From Variovorax paradoxus (GTDB taxonomy: Bacteria > Pseudomonadota > Gammaproteobacteria > Burkholderiales > Burkholderiaceae_C), in assembly GCF_030815975.1 (NCBI RefSeq), contig NZ_JAUSXL010000002.1, positions 4,142,501 to 4,206,500 of the forward strand: 64,000 nt of DNA, read 5' to 3'. The position numbers were made by a program, and so were the translations under genes. Each line of letters opens with the position of its first letter. Position 1 is the first letter of the stretch. Positions 9,268 through 18,696 of this stretch are shown piece by piece. The notes under the pieces were generated by a model. The model saw nothing but the letters and a program-made list of their open reading frames with translations, did no database searches and was not told the DNA's origin.

Positions 9268-10430
9268 CACTGACCACAGAGAACGCGCCCACCGCCGGCT
9301 TCAGGCCGAAGAAATCCGTCGCGCTTTCGGGCGTGACCGCGGGCAACACCGCGCTGTGCACCGTGGGACGCACCGGCAACGACCTGCACTACCGCGGCTA
9401 CGACATCCTCGACATTGCCGATGTCTGCGAGTTCGAGGAAATCGCACACCTGCTGGTGCACGGCAAGCTGCCCAGTGCTGCCGAGCTGCGCGCCTACAAG
9501 AGCCGCCTGAAAGCCATGCGCGGCCTGCCCGCGAGCGTGAAGGAGGCGCTGGAGCGCCTGCCTGCGAGCGCCCATCCGATGGACGTGATGCGCACGGGCG
9601 TCTCGGCGCTGGGCTGCGTGTTGCCCGAGAAGGACGACCATTCGCTGCCGGGCGCGCGCGACATCGCCGACCGGCTGATGGCCTCGCTCGGCTCGATGCT
9701 GCTGTACTGGTACCACTGGTCCACGCAGGGCCGGCGCATCGAGGTCGAGACCGACGACGACTCGATCGGCGCCCACTTCCTGCACCTGCTGCATGGCCGC
9801 GCGCCATCGGCGAGCTGGGAGCGCGCGATGCACACCTCGCTCAATCTCTATGCCGAGCACGAGTTCAACGCCTCGACTTTCACCGCGCGCGTGGTGGCGG
9901 GCACGGGCTCCGACGTGTATTCGGCCATCACCGCCGCCATCGGCGCGTTGCGGGGGCCGAAGCACGGCGGCGCCAACGAGGTGGCCTTCGAAATCCAGAA
10001 GCGCTACGACACGCCCGACGAGGCCGAGGCCGACATCCGCCGCCGCGTGGACGCCAAGGAAGTCGTGATCGGCTTCGGCCACCCGGTCTACACCGTCTCG
10101 GACCCACGCAACGTGGTCATCAAGCGCGTGGCGAAAAAGCTCTCCGACGAGGCCGGGTCCACGCGTATGTACGACATTGCCGTGCGGATCGAGGCCGTGA
10201 TGTGGGACGAGAAGAAGATGTTCCCCAACCTCGACTGGTTCAGCGCCGTGAGCTACCACATGCTCGGCGTGCCGACCGCCATGTTCACGCCGCTGTTCGT
10301 GATCGCGCGCACCAGCGGCTGGGCCGCGCACATCATCGAGCAGCGGCAGGACAACAAGATCATCCGGCCCAGCGCCAACTACACCGGGCCCGAAGACCTG
10401 ATCTTCGTGCCCATCTCCGATCGCCGCTGA
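9264..10430 (+). CDS. prpC: 2-methylcitrate synthase PrpC
   Basis: The 388-aa protein joins propionyl-CoA and oxaloacetate to give 2-methylcitrate, the entry to the methylcitrate cycle. Citrate-synthase active-site segments are present: GPKHGGANE (first histidine), [13 protein letters not shown] (second histidine) and the [15 protein letters not shown] region near the end. The short N terminus starting at about the [13 protein letters not shown] segment separates PrpC from the longer GltA-type citrate synthases. It overlaps the thioesterase gene by ATGA and is followed 34 bp later by prpD. Confidence 0.95.
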   Translation: MTLTTENAPTAGFRPKKSVALSGVTAGNTALCTVGRTGNDLHYRGYDILDIADVCEFEEIAHLLVHGKLPSAAELRAYKSRLKAMRGLPASVKEALERLPASAHPMDVMRTGVSALGCVLPEKDDHSLPGARDIADRLMASLGSMLLYWYHWSTQGRRIEVETDDDSIGAHFLHLLHGRAPSASWERAMHTSLNLYAEHEFNASTFTARVVAGTGSDVYSAITAAIGALRGPKHGGANEVAFEIQKRYDTPDEAEADIRRRVDAKEVVIGFGHPVYTVSDPRNVVIKRVAKKLSDEAGSTRMYDIAVRIEAVMWDEKKMFPNLDWFSAVSYHMLGVPTAMFTPLFVIARTSGWAAHIIEQRQDNKIIRPSANYTGPEDLIFVPISDRR

Positions 10431-10464
10431 AAGCATCCGTTCCGCCTACCACCACAGAAAAATC

Positions 10465-11919
10465 ATGTCAGCTCACATCAGCAACGTCCGCCCCGAACCC
10501 GACCAGGTGCTGGTCGACATCGTCGACTACGTGCTCGCCCATGAGCAGATCGCCAGCGCGCTCGCTTATGAAACCGCGCGCCACTGCCTGATCGACACGC
10601 TAGGCTGCGGCCTCGAAGCGCTCGAGTATCCGGCGTGCACCAAGCTGCTCGGCCCGGTCGTGCCCGGTACGGCGGTGCCGCACGGCGCGAAGGTGCCCGG
10701 CACCCCGTACCAGCTCGATCCCATCCAGGCCGCGTTCAACATCGGCACGATGATCCGTTGGCTCGACTTCAACGACACCTGGCTCGCGGCCGAGTGGGGC
10801 CATCCGAGCGACAACCTCGGCGGCATCCTGGCCACGGCCGACTGGCTCAGCCGCAATGCGGTGGCCGCCGGGCGCAAGCCGCTCGTGATGCGCGACGTGC
10901 TCACCGCGATGATCCAGGCGCACGAGATCCAGGGCTGCCTGGCGCTCGAGAACTCGTTCAACAAGATGGGGCTCGACCACGTGGTGCTCGTGAAGGTGGC
11001 CTCGACCGCGGTGGTGGCGCGCCTCATGGGGCTCTCGCGCGACGAGATCGTCAATGCCGTGTCGCTCGCATGGGTCGACGGGCAGAGCCTGCGCACCTAC
11101 CGTCATGCGCCCAACACCGGCAGCCGCAAGAGCTGGGCCGCGGGCGACGCCACCAGCCGCGCAGTGCGCCTGGCGCTGATCGCCAAGACCGGCGAGATGG
11201 GCTACCCCAGCGTGCTCACCGCGAAGACCTGGGGCTTCTACGACGTGCTGTTCAAGGGCCAGCCCTTCGAGTTCCAGCGGCCGTACGGTACCTATGTGAT
11301 GGAGAACGTGCTGTTCAAGATCAGCTTCCCCGCAGAGTTCCACAGCCAGACGGCCGTGGAGGCAGGCATGGCCCTGCATGCGCAATTGCAGCAGAGCGGA
11401 AAGACCGTGGACGACATCAGGAAGGTGAGCATCCGCACGCATGAAGCCTGCATTCGCATCATCGACAAGAAGGGACCGCTCGCCAACCCGGCCGATCGCG
11501 ACCACTGCATCCAGTACATGGTGGCGGTGCCGATGATCTTCGGCCGCCTCACGGCCGCCGACTATGAAGACGGCGTGGCGAACGACCCGCGCATCGATGT
11601 GCTGCGCGGCAAGATCGTGTGCATGGAAGACCCGCGCTTCACGGCCGACTATCACGATCCCGAGAAGCGCAGCATCGCCAATGCGCTGACCGTGGAGTTC
11701 AAGGACGGCACCAGCTTTGCAGAGGTGGCGGTCGAATACCCGATCGGCCACAGGCGCCGCCGCGCGGAGGGCATTCCGCTGCTCGAAGCCAAGTTCCGTA
11801 CCAACCTGGCGCGCCGCTTCGCGCAGAAGCAGCAGCAGGCCATCCTCGATGTGTCGCTCGATGCGAAGAAGCTCGAGGCCATGCCGGTGCACGCGTATGT
11901 CGATCTCTATGCCGCCTGA
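10465..11919 (+). CDS. prpD: 2-methylcitrate dehydratase PrpD
   Basis: The 484-aa protein has the MmgE/PrpD fold and the usual length of PrpD. It dehydrates 2-methylcitrate to 2-methyl-cis-aconitate without an iron-sulfur cluster. Recognisable stretches are [39 protein letters not shown] and [21 protein letters not shown]-terminal IEYPIGH-like strand ([11 protein letters not shown]) is also present. It lies in the same operon as prpC. The next gene, a PrpB-like lyase that would finish the cycle, starts five bases later but is damaged. Confidence 0.95.
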   Translation: MSAHISNVRPEPDQVLVDIVDYVLAHEQIASALAYETARHCLIDTLGCGLEALEYPACTKLLGPVVPGTAVPHGAKVPGTPYQLDPIQAAFNIGTMIRWLDFNDTWLAAEWGHPSDNLGGILATADWLSRNAVAAGRKPLVMRDVLTAMIQAHEIQGCLALENSFNKMGLDHVVLVKVASTAVVARLMGLSRDEIVNAVSLAWVDGQSLRTYRHAPNTGSRKSWAAGDATSRAVRLALIAKTGEMGYPSVLTAKTWGFYDVLFKGQPFEFQRPYGTYVMENVLFKISFPAEFHSQTAVEAGMALHAQLQQSGKTVDDIRKVSIRTHEACIRIIDKKGPLANPADRDHCIQYMVAVPMIFGRLTAADYEDGVANDPRIDVLRGKIVCMEDPRFTADYHDPEKRSIANALTVEFKDGTSFAEVAVEYPIGHRRRRAEGIPLLEAKFRTNLARRFAQKQQQAILDVSLDAKKLEAMPVHAYVDLYAA

Positions 11920-11923
11920 TCCC

Positions 11924-12656
11924 ATGCCAATGAACAACGAGTCGCCGAAGAAAACCCTGCGCCGCCTGGCCGAGGCGCGCCGCGGCGTGCTGGTGCCGGG
12001 CGCGTTCAATGCGCTGTCGGCCCGCGTGATCGAAGACCTGGGCTTCGAGGCCGTCTACATCACCGGCGCCGGCGTCACCAACATGCACTTCGGCCTGCCC
12101 GACCAGGCCTTCATGGGCCTGCACGAAATCGCGGAGCACACCGCGCGCATCCGAGACGCGGTGACGCTGCCGCTGCTGGTCGATGCCGACACCGGCTTTG
12201 GCAACGCGCTCAACGTGCGGCATGCGGTGCGCGTGCTCGAGCGGGCCGGGGCCGACTGCATCCAGCTCGAAGACCAGGTCAGCCCCAAGCGCTGCGGCCA
12301 TTTCGCGGGCAAGGCGGTGATCGACACGGCCGAGATGCTCGGCAAGATCAAGGCCGCGGTCGATGCGCGCACCGATGCCGCGGCGCCTCGACAAGCCGCA
12401 GCTCATGAACATGGTGATCGGCGGCAAGACGCCGACCTTCGGCGCCGAAGAGCTCGGTGCGCTCGGCGATGGGCTGGTGCTGTATGCCAATGCCGCGTTG
12501 CAGGGCGCAGTGGCTGGCATGCAACGTGCGTTGACCGTGTTGCGCGATACTCGCCGCCTCGACGAAGACCCATCGCTCGTGGTTTCGTTTGCCGAACGGC
12601 AACGCCTGGTCGGCAAACCCGGGCTCGACGAGTTAGAGAAAAAATACGCAGGCTGA
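11924..12656 (+). pseudogene. PrpB/PEP-mutase family lyase, internally deleted and frameshifted
   Basis: The first frame (from ATG 11924, or ATG 11930) gives about 145 residues of an isocitrate lyase/PEP mutase protein. It includes VDADTGFGNALNV and the active-site loop SPKRCGHFAGK. After KIKAAVDARTDA (near 12380) the match stops. Homology resumes one frame over with RRLDKPQLMNMVIGGKTP and runs to LEKKYAG at 12656. About 50 residues of the barrel are missing, so this is a deletion of non-multiple-of-three length rather than a simple frameshift. The repeated ARTDA-type segment of the family may have promoted the deletion. The protein should be inactive; another PrpB elsewhere would be needed to complete the cycle. 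Confidence 0.8.
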
Positions 12657-12819
12657 GCCGAATTTCTTCAAAGAAGTGTGCACTTTGGCTCTCAACTCAA
12701 AAAGTTCCCCGTCATTGTTTCAGTTTCATGAACACTGCGATTCGATTGGCTAGGGTTTTCCCTTGTCATTGCGGTGCAAACTTCAGGGCATCCAAAGCCC
12801 GATCAAGAAGGAAATTGAA

Positions 12820-13161
12820 ATGAAGACCTCGAACCTCCTCGCCGCCGCCGCTCTCTCCCTGCTCGCCGCTGCCGGCGCCCACGCAGAAACCTACGAAGGC
12901 GTGCAACCTCTGAGCGCCGGCTACAGCCGCGCCGACGTGGCGCCCCAGGCCGTTGCTGCCGCCCGCGAAGGCAATGTCTACAGCGACGCAGCTTCGTCCA
13001 CCGTGGCTCCCGTGCTGGCTGCCTCGGCCGACCGCGCCGCGGTTCGCAGCGAAGCCGTTGCGGCTGCCCATGCGCCTGGCCAGAACCTGCGCCGCGAAGC
13101 CTTCGCAGGCAGCGTGATCCCCTCGCAAGCACGCAGCTTCACGCGCCAAGCCGGCCTGTAA
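12820..13161 (+). CDS. Small secreted alanine-rich protein (DUF4148-like)
   Basis: The 113-aa protein has a signal peptide (KTSNLLAAAALSLLAAAGAHA, cut after about residue 22). The mature chain is Ala/Arg/Val-rich, with a TYEGVQPLSAGYSRADV start and repeated A-V-A-A-A elements. Short periplasmic proteins of this look are common in Comamonadaceae and some are called DUF4148; that name is tentative here. The ATG at 12820 is preceded by an AAGAAGGA Shine-Dalgarno. A strong Rho-independent terminator follows 60 bp after the stop, so the gene is a single transcription unit. Confidence 0.75.
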   Translation: MKTSNLLAAAALSLLAAAGAHAETYEGVQPLSAGYSRADVAPQAVAAAREGNVYSDAASSTVAPVLAASADRAAVRSEAVAAAHAPGQNLRREAFAGSVIPSQARSFTRQAGL

Positions 13162-13219
13162 AGGCGGGCGGGAGAGAGTCGGCGGCAGCCAGGCTGCATG
13201 TTCTCTCTGCAAAGATAAA

Positions 13220-13255
13220 AGCCGGACGGCGCACCAGGTGCCGTCCGGCTTTTTG
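13220..13255 (+). terminator. Rho-independent terminator
   Basis: An 11-bp perfect stem AGCCGGACGGC / GCCGTCCGGCT (13220-13230 and 13240-13250) encloses a nine-base loop. It is followed by TTTTT and more T-rich sequence. It ends the small secreted-protein gene. The preceding A-rich stretch may make it work for the convergent tag gene too. Confidence 0.85.
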
Positions 13256-13260
13256 CGTTT

Positions 13261-13833
13261 TCAGCGCTGCTGCGCAGCGTGGTGGCAGAAGCAGTCGGGC
13301 GCGTGGTCGTCCACAATGCCGGTGGCCTGCATCCACGCACAGACGATCACCGGCCCCACGAACTTGAAGCCGCGCTTCTTCAGCGCTGCCGATACTTCTT
13401 CCGACAGCGGCGTCTTGGCCGGCACCGTGCCCGTCCTGTTGACGATGGGCTTGCCGCCAGCCATGCCCCAGACGAACGCCGAGAAATCTTCGCCCGCCGC
13501 CTGCATCGCAAGATAGGCACGGGCGTTGCCGATGGTGGCCTCGATCTTGGCGCGCGAGCGCACGATGCCCGCGTCCAGCATCAACCGGTCGACGTCCGCC
13601 GCAGTGAACCGTGCCACCTTTTCGGGCACGAAGCCCTGGAACGACGCGCGAAACGCATCGCGCTTGCGCAGGATCGTGAGCCACGAAAGGCCGGCCTGAA
13701 AACCGTCGAGCATGAGCTTTTCCCACAGCGCGCGGCTGTCGCGCTCGGGCACGCCCCATTCGGCATCGTGGTAGGAGGCCAGCAGCGGATCGCTCCGGGC
13801 CCAGGTGCAGCGGGGCTTGATCTCTGGGGTCAT
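13261..13833 (-). CDS. tag: DNA-3-methyladenine glycosylase I
   Basis: The 190-aa enzyme removes 3-methyladenine from alkylated DNA (base-excision repair). Typical stretches are PRCTWARSDPLLASYHDAEWG at the start, FQAGLSWLTILRKRDAFR in the middle and a C-terminal DCFCHH. The early Cys and His plus the terminal His/Cys fit the zinc-binding ligands of Tag. I prefer the ATG at MTPEIKPRC, which gives the usual family length; an in-frame ATG at 13899 would add 22 unconserved residues. It is convergent with the preceding terminator and divergent from the Nudix gene. Confidence 0.93.
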   Translation of the reverse strand: MTPEIKPRCTWARSDPLLASYHDAEWGVPERDSRALWEKLMLDGFQAGLSWLTILRKRDAFRASFQGFVPEKVARFTAADVDRLMLDAGIVRSRAKIEATIGNARAYLAMQAAGEDFSAFVWGMAGGKPIVNRTGTVPAKTPLSEEVSAALKKRGFKFVGPVIVCAWMQATGIVDDHAPDCFCHHAAQQR

Positions 13834-13897
13834 CTGATTGCGGGTTTCGTTCTTCGGCAAGGGTGGTTCGGACTTTAACCACTGATACTCGAGCCTC

Positions 13898-14374
13898 ATG
13901 ATCTCAGTTCATTTTCACGGCCAGCGCTTTCAGGTGCGTGCCGCCGCGGTCATCCTTCATGCGGGCTGCGCGCTTCTTCACCGGGCTCCGGGCGACGACT
14001 ACTGGGCCTTGCCGGGCGGCAGGGTCGAGGTGGGCGAAGAGGCATCGGCGACGATCGTCCGGGAGATGAGGGAGGAGCTTGGCGAAGAAGTCGAATGCGG
14101 CCGGCTTCTCCACGTGGCGGAGAATTTTTTCGACCTTGCGGGCCGGCGCAACCATGAGATCGGGTTCTACTTTCTCGTCTCGCTGGCCGAGGACTCGGGC
14201 CATCTCGACAAGACGCGAACCTACCGGGGCATCGAAAGCCACCTGGATCTGGAATTTCGCTGGTTCCCCGTCGCGGAGCTTGCGTCCGTCAATCTGAGGC
14301 CGACATTTCTCCCGGCCTCGCTGGCGGCCGATCCGCTGGTGTTTTCGCACGCGGTTCAGCGCGAATACCAATGA
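13898..14374 (+). CDS. Nudix hydrolase
   Basis: The 158-aa protein holds one Nudix domain. The Nudix box GX5EX7REUXEEXGU is intact, running from GGRVEVGEE to REMREELGEEV at about residues 43-68. Such enzymes hydrolyse nucleoside diphosphates linked to another group; the substrate cannot be told. It heads a tight three-gene run, overlapping the next gene by ATGA. It is divergent from tag with only about 65 bp between starts, or overlapping promoters if the longer tag start is used. Confidence 0.9.
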   Translation: MISVHFHGQRFQVRAAAVILHAGCALLHRAPGDDYWALPGGRVEVGEEASATIVREMREELGEEVECGRLLHVAENFFDLAGRRNHEIGFYFLVSLAEDSGHLDKTRTYRGIESHLDLEFRWFPVAELASVNLRPTFLPASLAADPLVFSHAVQREYQ

Positions 14375-14598
14375 CTGGCGAGCGCTACCTGTTCAATGTG
14401 TTCGGCCAGGTCATGGCCATTGAAAGAGCCGGGGACCGCTGGGAGAGCTATTTGATGGGGCCCGATGGCAAGCGCCGCAGGATCCAGCTGGCAATTCCAT
14501 CCGACCTCACGCGCGGCGAGCTTGCCCAGTATCTCTACGACATCTATCACGAGCAGGCGACGCCGACGAACGGCGATGTCTTCGAGATCTTCCAATGA
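14371..14598 (+). CDS. 75-aa conserved protein (DUF7661-like)
   Basis: The 75-aa protein reads as a short beta-rich domain (YLFNVFGQVMAIERAGDRW, then SYLMGPDGKRRR). A helix ELAQYLYDIYHEQATP follows and the chain ends in VFEIFQ. This matches a small family of unknown function that I recall as DUF7661; that assignment is tentative. It overlaps both neighbours by ATGA, so it is translated with the Nudix hydrolase and the DUF2867 remnant. There is no signal peptide or membrane segment, so it is probably cytosolic. Confidence 0.75.
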   Translation: MTGERYLFNVFGQVMAIERAGDRWESYLMGPDGKRRRIQLAIPSDLTRGELAQYLYDIYHEQATPTNGDVFEIFQ

Positions 14599-15131
14599 AA
14601 AACAGCCATCGATTGCACAAGTCCCGCCGCGAGGCGCTGCCCTCCGGCGCGCGCGTGGCCGGCCTTTATCACGGCGCCTTCCTGGCCGACGCCTTCGCCA
14701 TCGACCTGCCGCAGGGCGCCACCCGCGACGTGCTGGCGCTTGCGCGCTTTGCGTTCGAGCGTCCCGCCCCCTGAGTCAACAGGCTGTTGGCGCTGCGCGA
14801 CGGGCTGGTCGGCGGCTTGGGCCTCAAGACGGCCAGCGCGCTGCGCGCCGCCGGTACCCGGGGCGGTGCGCCGCGCATCGGCTTCTTTCGCATCTACGAG
14901 ACGCATGCGGACGAGGTCGTGCTCGGCGAGGACGACCGGCACCTGGATTTCCGCGTTTCGGTAATGCGTTCCGTGGCGGGGGATTCGCTCACGGCCGTCA
15001 CGGTGGTGCACTGCCATAACCTCTTCGGCCGCAACTACATCCGGTTGATCGCGCCGTTCCATCGGCTGGTGGTGCGTTCGGCACTCGAACGCGCGGCGCG
15101 CTCGGGCTGGCCCACGGAAGTGGCGGCCTGA
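14595..15131 (+). pseudogene. DUF2867 protein interrupted by an in-frame TGA
   Basis: From the ATG at 14595 (overlapping the previous stop as ATGA), the frame reads KNSHRLHKSRREALPSGARV and continues to FERPAP. TGA then follows at 14772-14774 (codon 60). The same frame continues without further stops to 15131: VNRLLALRDGLVGGLGLKTAS, then the DUF2867 core HLDFRVSVMRS and VTVVHCHNLFGRNYI. In DUF2867 proteins a Trp usually stands where the TGA is (PxWVxxLLxLRD), so a TGG-to-TGA change is the simplest explanation. Unless read through or restarted, the product is a 59-residue fragment. A base-call error is possible. Confidence 0.8.
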
Positions 15132-15252
15132 ACGGAACGCCTCGTTACCGCTTGGAACGTTTGCTTGAACTTTCTCTCCCGGCAGGCGCACAGGGACGGG
15201 AAGGCCAGCGGGAGTTGCCAGTGTAGACTGCCAGGTTTTTCGTTCTGGCGGT

Positions 15253-15957
15253 ATGGCGCAAGTTTCACAGCGCACAGTTTTCAACGGCTCGGCGCTTGTT
15301 CGCTTGCTCTCTCGACTGACCGACATCGGCGTCCGCGAACCCAGGCAGGCCACCGCGGATCGATTGAGTCAATGGTTCGGCTGGACCGATGCCATCTCGC
15401 TGTCCGCGGCGCTCGATGGTGCTTCGGCGGCAGCGCCTTCACGCGTACGAGCTTCCGCGAGCGCCGAGGAGCGCGAATGCGTCCGTGCGCGCGCAGCGTT
15501 GGCAAAGGCCGTGGCCGAAGACGGCGCTGTCGCGGCAGCCGTTGACTTCACGCCGTTTCGCCGCCGCCATCTCACGCTGCAACAGGCCATGGAAGCGGGC
15601 ATCGGCCCGTTGCGCGGCCGTTTGCGGGCGCTGCTGGCGGCCAGGTCGCCCGCCATGGCCCGGCTTGCCGCCGTGGACGTGGTGATGGAGCAGGTGCTGG
15701 CTGCGCGCGAGCACAGCTTGCTCGGGGCCGTGCCCGCGCTGCTCGAAAAGCATTTCACGCGCCTGCGCCAGGACAGCCTCGAGGGCCTGGAGACGGCGGG
15801 CGAACCCGACAACAGCGAGGCTCAGGCCGGAGAGTGGCTGCATGTGTTCCGCAAGGACATGAAGAACGTGCTGCTCGCCGAACTGGACTTCCGATTTCAA
15901 CCGATCGAAGGGCTGCTCGAAGCCCTTCGCATGAGGCAACCAGAGTGCCATGAATAG
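15253..15957 (+). CDS. DUF3348 protein, first gene of the motor-like operon
   Basis: The 234-aa soluble protein is largely helical, with no signal peptide or membrane helix. It fits DUF3348, a family of unknown function found with DUF802, OmpA and DUF2894 genes in Betaproteobacteria. Notable stretches are NGSALVRLLSRLTDIG near the start, VDFTPFRRRHLTLQQAMEAG in the middle and WLHVFRKDMKNVLLAELDFRFQP near the end. The LSQWFGWTDAI segment is tryptophan-rich. Its stop overlaps the start of the DUF802 gene (ATGAATAG). The role is presumably cytoplasmic and tied to the channel encoded next; this is inference from context. Confidence 0.85.
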   Translation: MAQVSQRTVFNGSALVRLLSRLTDIGVREPRQATADRLSQWFGWTDAISLSAALDGASAAAPSRVRASASAEERECVRARAALAKAVAEDGAVAAAVDFTPFRRRHLTLQQAMEAGIGPLRGRLRALLAARSPAMARLAAVDVVMEQVLAAREHSLLGAVPALLEKHFTRLRQDSLEGLETAGEPDNSEAQAGEWLHVFRKDMKNVLLAELDFRFQPIEGLLEALRMRQPECHE

Positions 15958-18040
15958 ATTTCTTCACTACGCCGTTTTTGCCGCGGGCCTGGCCGTCGTG
16001 TGCTGGGTCGGGGCCGGATACGTCGGCTCGCACACCCTGGCGCTCGCCGTCACGATGCTGGTCGGCGCGTTCTACCTGATGGGGGCGCTGGAACTGCATC
16101 GCTTCCAGCAGGCCACCTCCACCTTGACGCGTGCCGTGGCGGATCTTTCCGAGCCTCCGGCGAGCCTGGGCGCCTGGCTCGACCGGCTGCATCCGACGCT
16201 GCGCAACGCGGTGCGCCTTCGCATCGAAGGCGAGCGCGTGGGCCTGCCGGGCCCGGCACTCACGCCGTACCTGGCCGGACTGCTGGTGCTGCTGGGCATG
16301 CTGGGCACCTTCCTCGGCATGGTGGTCACGCTGAACGGCACCGGCATGGCGCTGGAAAGCGCGACCGACCTGCCGGCCATCCGCGCCTCGCTGTCGGCGC
16401 CTGTGAAGGGCCTGGGGCTGGCATTCGGCACGTCGGTGGCCGGCGTGGCTGCCTCCGCGATGCTAGGGCTGGCCTCGGCCTTGTGCCGGCGCGAACGGCT
16501 GCAAGCGGGCCAGATGCTCGACAGCAGAATCGCAACCACGCTGCGCGCCTACTCGCTGGCCCACCAGCGCGAGGCGTCGTTTCAACTGCTCGAGCAGCAG
16601 GCCCACCAGATGCCCCGGCTGGTCGACCAGCTGCAGGCCATGATGGCGGCGATGGAGCGGCAGAGCCAGGCCTTGAATGAGCGCCTCGCCACCGGCCAGG
16701 CGCAGTTCCACACCAAGGCCGAGGCCGTGTATGCCGGCCTGGCTTCCTCGGTCGACCAGTCGCTCAAGCAGAGCCTGAGCGAAAGCGCCCGCATCGCCGG
16801 CGCGACGATCCAGCCGGTGGTCGAAGCCACCATGGCGGGCATCGCGCGCGAGACGGCCTCCCTGCACGACACGGTGGCGCGCACCGTGCAGCAGCAGCTC
16901 GATGGTCTCTCGAGCCGCTTCGAGGCCGCCACCGCGAGCGTGGCAGGCACCTGGCTGGCTGCGCTGGCCGAGCACCAGCGCACCTCCGAGGCGTTGTCCA
17001 TGGATCTGCGTGCTTCGCATGACCGCTTTGCCGAGACCTTCGAGCAGCGGTCGGCATCGCTGGTGGAGGGCGTGTCCGCACACCTTGAAAAGACGGCAGG
17101 CAGCGTGTCGGAGACCTGGGGCAGCGCGCTCGCGCAGCACCAGCGCGTCAGCGAGAAACTGTCGCAGGATGCGCAGCAGTCGCTCGCGGCGGCAGCGGCC
17201 GGCTTCGAGCAGCACTCGGCATCGCTCTTGCGCACGGTGGAACAGGCGCATGCCACGCTGCAGGCCGACATCGCATCGCGCGACGAACAGCGGCTGTCGG
17301 CCTGGACGCAAGCGCTGGCCGCGGTGTCCGCATCGCTGCAGCAGCAGTGGCAGCAGGCGGGTGCCCACACGGCGGGCCAGCAGCAGCAGCTCTTCGAAGC
17401 GCTTGCGCAGACCGCGCGCGATATGTCCACCCAGGCCGAGGCCCACGCGAAGAACACGGTCGGCGAGATTGCCCGGCTGCTGCAGGCCGCATCGGAAGCG
17501 CCGCGGGTCGCGGCCGAAGTGGTGGCCGAGCTGCGCCAGAAACTTTCCGACAGCATGGCGCGCGACAACGCGATGCTGGAAGAACGCAGCCGCATCATGG
17601 AAACGCTGGGAACCCTGCTCGACGCGGTGAACCACGCCTCCACCGAACAGCGCTCGGCGGTCGATGCGCTGGTGGGTGCATCGGCGGACGTGCTGGACCG
17701 CGTGGGCAGCCGCTTCACCGAGAAGGTCGATGAGGAAACCGGAAAGATGGCCGCGGTCGCCGCGCAGATCACCGGCAGCGCCGTCGAAGTGGCCAGCCTT
17801 GGCGAGGCCTTCGGCTTTGCGGTGCAGCTGTTCAGCGAATCGAACGACAAGCTGGTGGCCCACCTGCAGCGCGTCGAAGGCGCACTGGGCAAATCGATCG
17901 CGCGCAGCGACGAGCAGCTGGCCTACTACGTGGCGCAGGCAAGAGAAGTCATCGACCTGAGCATCATGTCGCAGAAGCAGATCGTCGAAGACCTGCAGCA
18001 GATCGCGAGCCGGCAGGCCGCGGTGGGCAGCGAGGCGTGA
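15950..18040 (+). CDS. DUF802 protein: MotA/TolQ/ZorA-like channel with long coiled-coil tail
   Basis: The 696-aa protein has four predicted membrane helices at about residues 5-25, 28-48, 106-128 and 153-176. The third (LLVLLGMLGTFLGMVVTLNG) and fourth (GLGLAFGTSVAGVAASAML) carry the glycine/threonine pattern of the MotA/TolQ/ExbB proton-channel helices. From about residue 180 to the end the chain is an almost unbroken Ala/Gln/Glu-rich coiled coil of some 500 residues, with DUF802-like repeats (about 330-430). This plan, a MotA core plus a very long cytoplasmic tail, is that of ZorA. It overlaps the OmpA gene by one base (TGATG). A cell-envelope motor or tethering role is inferred. Confidence 0.85.
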   Translation: MNRFLHYAVFAAGLAVVCWVGAGYVGSHTLALAVTMLVGAFYLMGALELHRFQQATSTLTRAVADLSEPPASLGAWLDRLHPTLRNAVRLRIEGERVGLPGPALTPYLAGLLVLLGMLGTFLGMVVTLNGTGMALESATDLPAIRASLSAPVKGLGLAFGTSVAGVAASAMLGLASALCRRERLQAGQMLDSRIATTLRAYSLAHQREASFQLLEQQAHQMPRLVDQLQAMMAAMERQSQALNERLATGQAQFHTKAEAVYAGLASSVDQSLKQSLSESARIAGATIQPVVEATMAGIARETASLHDTVARTVQQQLDGLSSRFEAATASVAGTWLAALAEHQRTSEALSMDLRASHDRFAETFEQRSASLVEGVSAHLEKTAGSVSETWGSALAQHQRVSEKLSQDAQQSLAAAAAGFEQHSASLLRTVEQAHATLQADIASRDEQRLSAWTQALAAVSASLQQQWQQAGAHTAGQQQQLFEALAQTARDMSTQAEAHAKNTVGEIARLLQAASEAPRVAAEVVAELRQKLSDSMARDNAMLEERSRIMETLGTLLDAVNHASTEQRSAVDALVGASADVLDRVGSRFTEKVDEETGKMAAVAAQITGSAVEVASLGEAFGFAVQLFSESNDKLVAHLQRVEGALGKSIARSDEQLAYYVAQAREVIDLSIMSQKQIVEDLQQIASRQAAVGSEA

Positions 18041-18696
18041 TGCGGGACGATCTCGACGCCGGCCTGGAGCCGAGCGTGCCGGTGTGGGCGGTCTTCGGCG
18101 ACCTGATGTCGGGGCTGGTGGGGGCCTTCGTGCTGATTCTGGTGGGCGCGCTTGGCATGCAACTGGACCTGGCGGCCAAGCTGCAGGCCGAAGTGCAGCA
18201 GCGCCAGGCCGAGACGCAGCGCCGCGAGGCGCTCGAGCAAGCGCTGGCCGGGCCGCTCGCTGCCGGCCGCGTCACGCTGAACAACGGGCGCATCGGCATC
18301 AGCGGCAGCGTGCTGTTCGCCTTCAACTCGGCCGACCTGCAGCCCGAGGGCCGGCAAGTGCTCAAGAGCCTGGCCGCGCCGGTGGCCACTTATCTGCGGT
18401 CCCGCGACGAGGTGCTGATGGTGAGCGGCTTCACCGACGATCGGCAGATGCGGCAGCCGAAGGACGGCAACCGGCCGTTCGCGGACAACTGGGAGCTCTC
18501 GGCCCAGCGAGCCTTGACGGTGACCCGCGCATTGATCGAGGAGGGCGTTCCTTCGTCATCGGTGTTTGCCGCGGCTTTCGGTTCCGAGCAGGCCGTGGCG
18601 TCCAATGCCGACGCCGAAGGACGGGCGAAGAACCGGCGTGTCGAGATGGCGCCCACGCCGAGGCAGGCTGGCGCCGGCACCAAGTCTCGTGGGTAG
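18040..18696 (+). CDS. OmpA/MotB/ZorB-like peptidoglycan-binding stator protein
   Basis: The 218-aa protein has one N-terminal membrane helix (about residues 16-42), FGDLMSGLVGAFVLILVGAL, with an aspartate at residue 21. That is where MotB and ZorB carry the proton-accepting acid. A short coiled coil (50-75) leads to a C-terminal OmpA domain (about 90-205). It contains FNSADLQPEG, VSGFTDDR, NWELSAQRA and GRAKNRRVEM, which bind peptidoglycan in the family. A GTG three bases upstream (18037) is an alternative start. With the DUF802 protein it should form the two-subunit channel; its last codons overlap the DUF2894 gene. Confidence 0.88.
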   Translation: MRDDLDAGLEPSVPVWAVFGDLMSGLVGAFVLILVGALGMQLDLAAKLQAEVQQRQAETQRREALEQALAGPLAAGRVTLNNGRIGISGSVLFAFNSADLQPEGRQVLKSLAAPVATYLRSRDEVLMVSGFTDDRQMRQPKDGNRPFADNWELSAQRALTVTRALIEEGVPSSSVFAAAFGSEQAVASNADAEGRAKNRRVEMAPTPRQAGAGTKSRG

